Below, in pieces: positions 14,537-14,762 of a DNA stretch of 14,762 nt. Source of the DNA: Gammaproteobacteria bacterium. GTDB lineage: Bacteria; Pseudomonadota; Gammaproteobacteria; Pseudomonadales; Azotimanducaceae. The notes under the pieces are model-generated. The model did not search any database. It was not told the DNA's origin and worked only from the letters and a program-made list of their open reading frames with translations. The stretch lies in NCBI GenBank assembly GCA_002719135.1, contig PBGU01000015.1:58582-73343 (forward strand). The letters are read 5' to 3'. The position numbers were made by a program, and so were the translations under genes. The stretch's first letter is position 1, and every line of letters starts with the position of its first letter.

Positions 14537-14762
14537 GTGCAACACCCGATCCAAGCTGACATAGCCGCATGGGATGAGATATTAGATCACCGAACGGGTA
14601 GCCCTGGAGACGCCGCGACCTCCGCTTGGCTCGCTAGTGCGATTGCGGCTGTCGGGGCAGTCCCTCATATCGACGCTTTTTCTTTCGATCGACTTATCCC
14701 GCAGAAATGCTCCATAACGATCGACGAACAATGCGTTGATGGCGTCCCACTATTTGATTGTT
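14537..14762 (+). CDS. N-terminal fragment of a probable M28-like peptidase (cut by window edge)
   Basis: A plus-strand frame is open from after a TAG at 14468-14470 to the window end, about 97 codons. The stretch DIAAWDEILDHRTGSPGDA followed by an amphipathic helix (SAWLASAIAAVGAVPHIDAF) resembles the N-terminal region of M28-family aminopeptidase-like proteins, where R.TGSPG precedes a helix before the first barrel strand; DGVPLFD at the edge also fits a following PA-type insert. The only start codon after the TAG is GTG at 14537, which I use, though it lacks a ribosome site. An in-frame ATG at 14432 precedes the TAG by 12 codons. Metal ligands of the catalytic domain would lie outside the window. 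The family call is a resemblance only; the coding nature is more certain than the product. Confidence 0.5.
   Translation, partial: MQHPIQADIAAWDEILDHRTGSPGDAATSAWLASAIAAVGAVPHIDAFSFDRLIPQKCSITIDEQCVDGVPLFDC

Noticed and set aside
1..14762. CRISPR array, tRNA or rRNA genes, insertion sequences, phage or integrase genes
   Set aside because: No regularly spaced repeats, no cloverleaf or conserved rRNA stretch, no transposase-like protein and no terminal inverted repeats were found by reading both strands.

Overview
The window reads as a gene-dense (about 90% coding) chromosomal segment of a Gram-negative bacterium with roughly balanced base composition. The gene content is typical of uncultured, probably proteobacterial, marine or soil lineages: a rubrerythrin / Fe-S oxidoreductase / DUF3501 triad, a PAPS-type sulfotransferase, an LLM-class flavin oxidoreductase and a type 1 isopentenyl-diphosphate isomerase. 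The isoleucyl-tRNA synthetase is of the eukaryote-like type 2 architecture, which is not the usual form in gammaproteobacteria, so I do not assign a class with confidence. I see no rRNA, tRNA, CRISPR array, insertion sequence, integrase or phage gene.

Layout. (1) Positions 1-3954, minus strand: ileS, then a YfcG-like glutathione S-transferase 2 bp downstream, then, after 83 bp, the first 26 codons of a DUF427 gene cut by the window edge. (2) 4185-7183, plus strand: LLM-class oxidoreductase, short-chain dehydrogenase and MFS transporter, a probable operon divergent from ileS. (3) 7294-8169, minus: alpha/beta hydrolase starting with GTG. (4) 8220-8843, plus: idi, divergent from the hydrolase across 50 bp. 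(5) 8866-10492, minus: crotonase-family enzyme downstream of an EamA transporter, 10 bp apart. (6) 10703-13094, plus: rubrerythrin, a strong palindromic terminator-like hairpin, an Fe-S protein with two [4Fe-4S] motifs and two CCG-type domains, and a DUF3501 protein overlapping it by 1 bp. (7) 13117-14388, minus: sulfotransferase. (8) 14537-14762, plus: the beginning of a gene resembling an M28-type peptidase, running off the window.

How the genes fit together. The 10703-13094 triad is the most coherent functional unit. The rubrerythrin keeps a full set of diiron ligands but has no rubredoxin domain, so it needs an outside electron donor. The adjacent two-cluster Fe-S protein is an obvious candidate, and the DUF3501 protein has no known role. 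Together they look like a conserved but poorly described redox or peroxide-defence module. The other groups look like ordinary metabolic and housekeeping genes: translation with a thiol oxidoreductase, a small catabolic or detoxification operon, isoprenoid synthesis and acyl-CoA metabolism.

Points worth a second look are the altered class I signature (HHGN instead of HxGH) in IleRS, the hairpin that abuts the start of the Fe-S gene, a perfect 14-bp palindrome upstream of rubrerythrin, an in-frame TAG near the start of the last gene, and the high frequency of the hexamer CGATCG.
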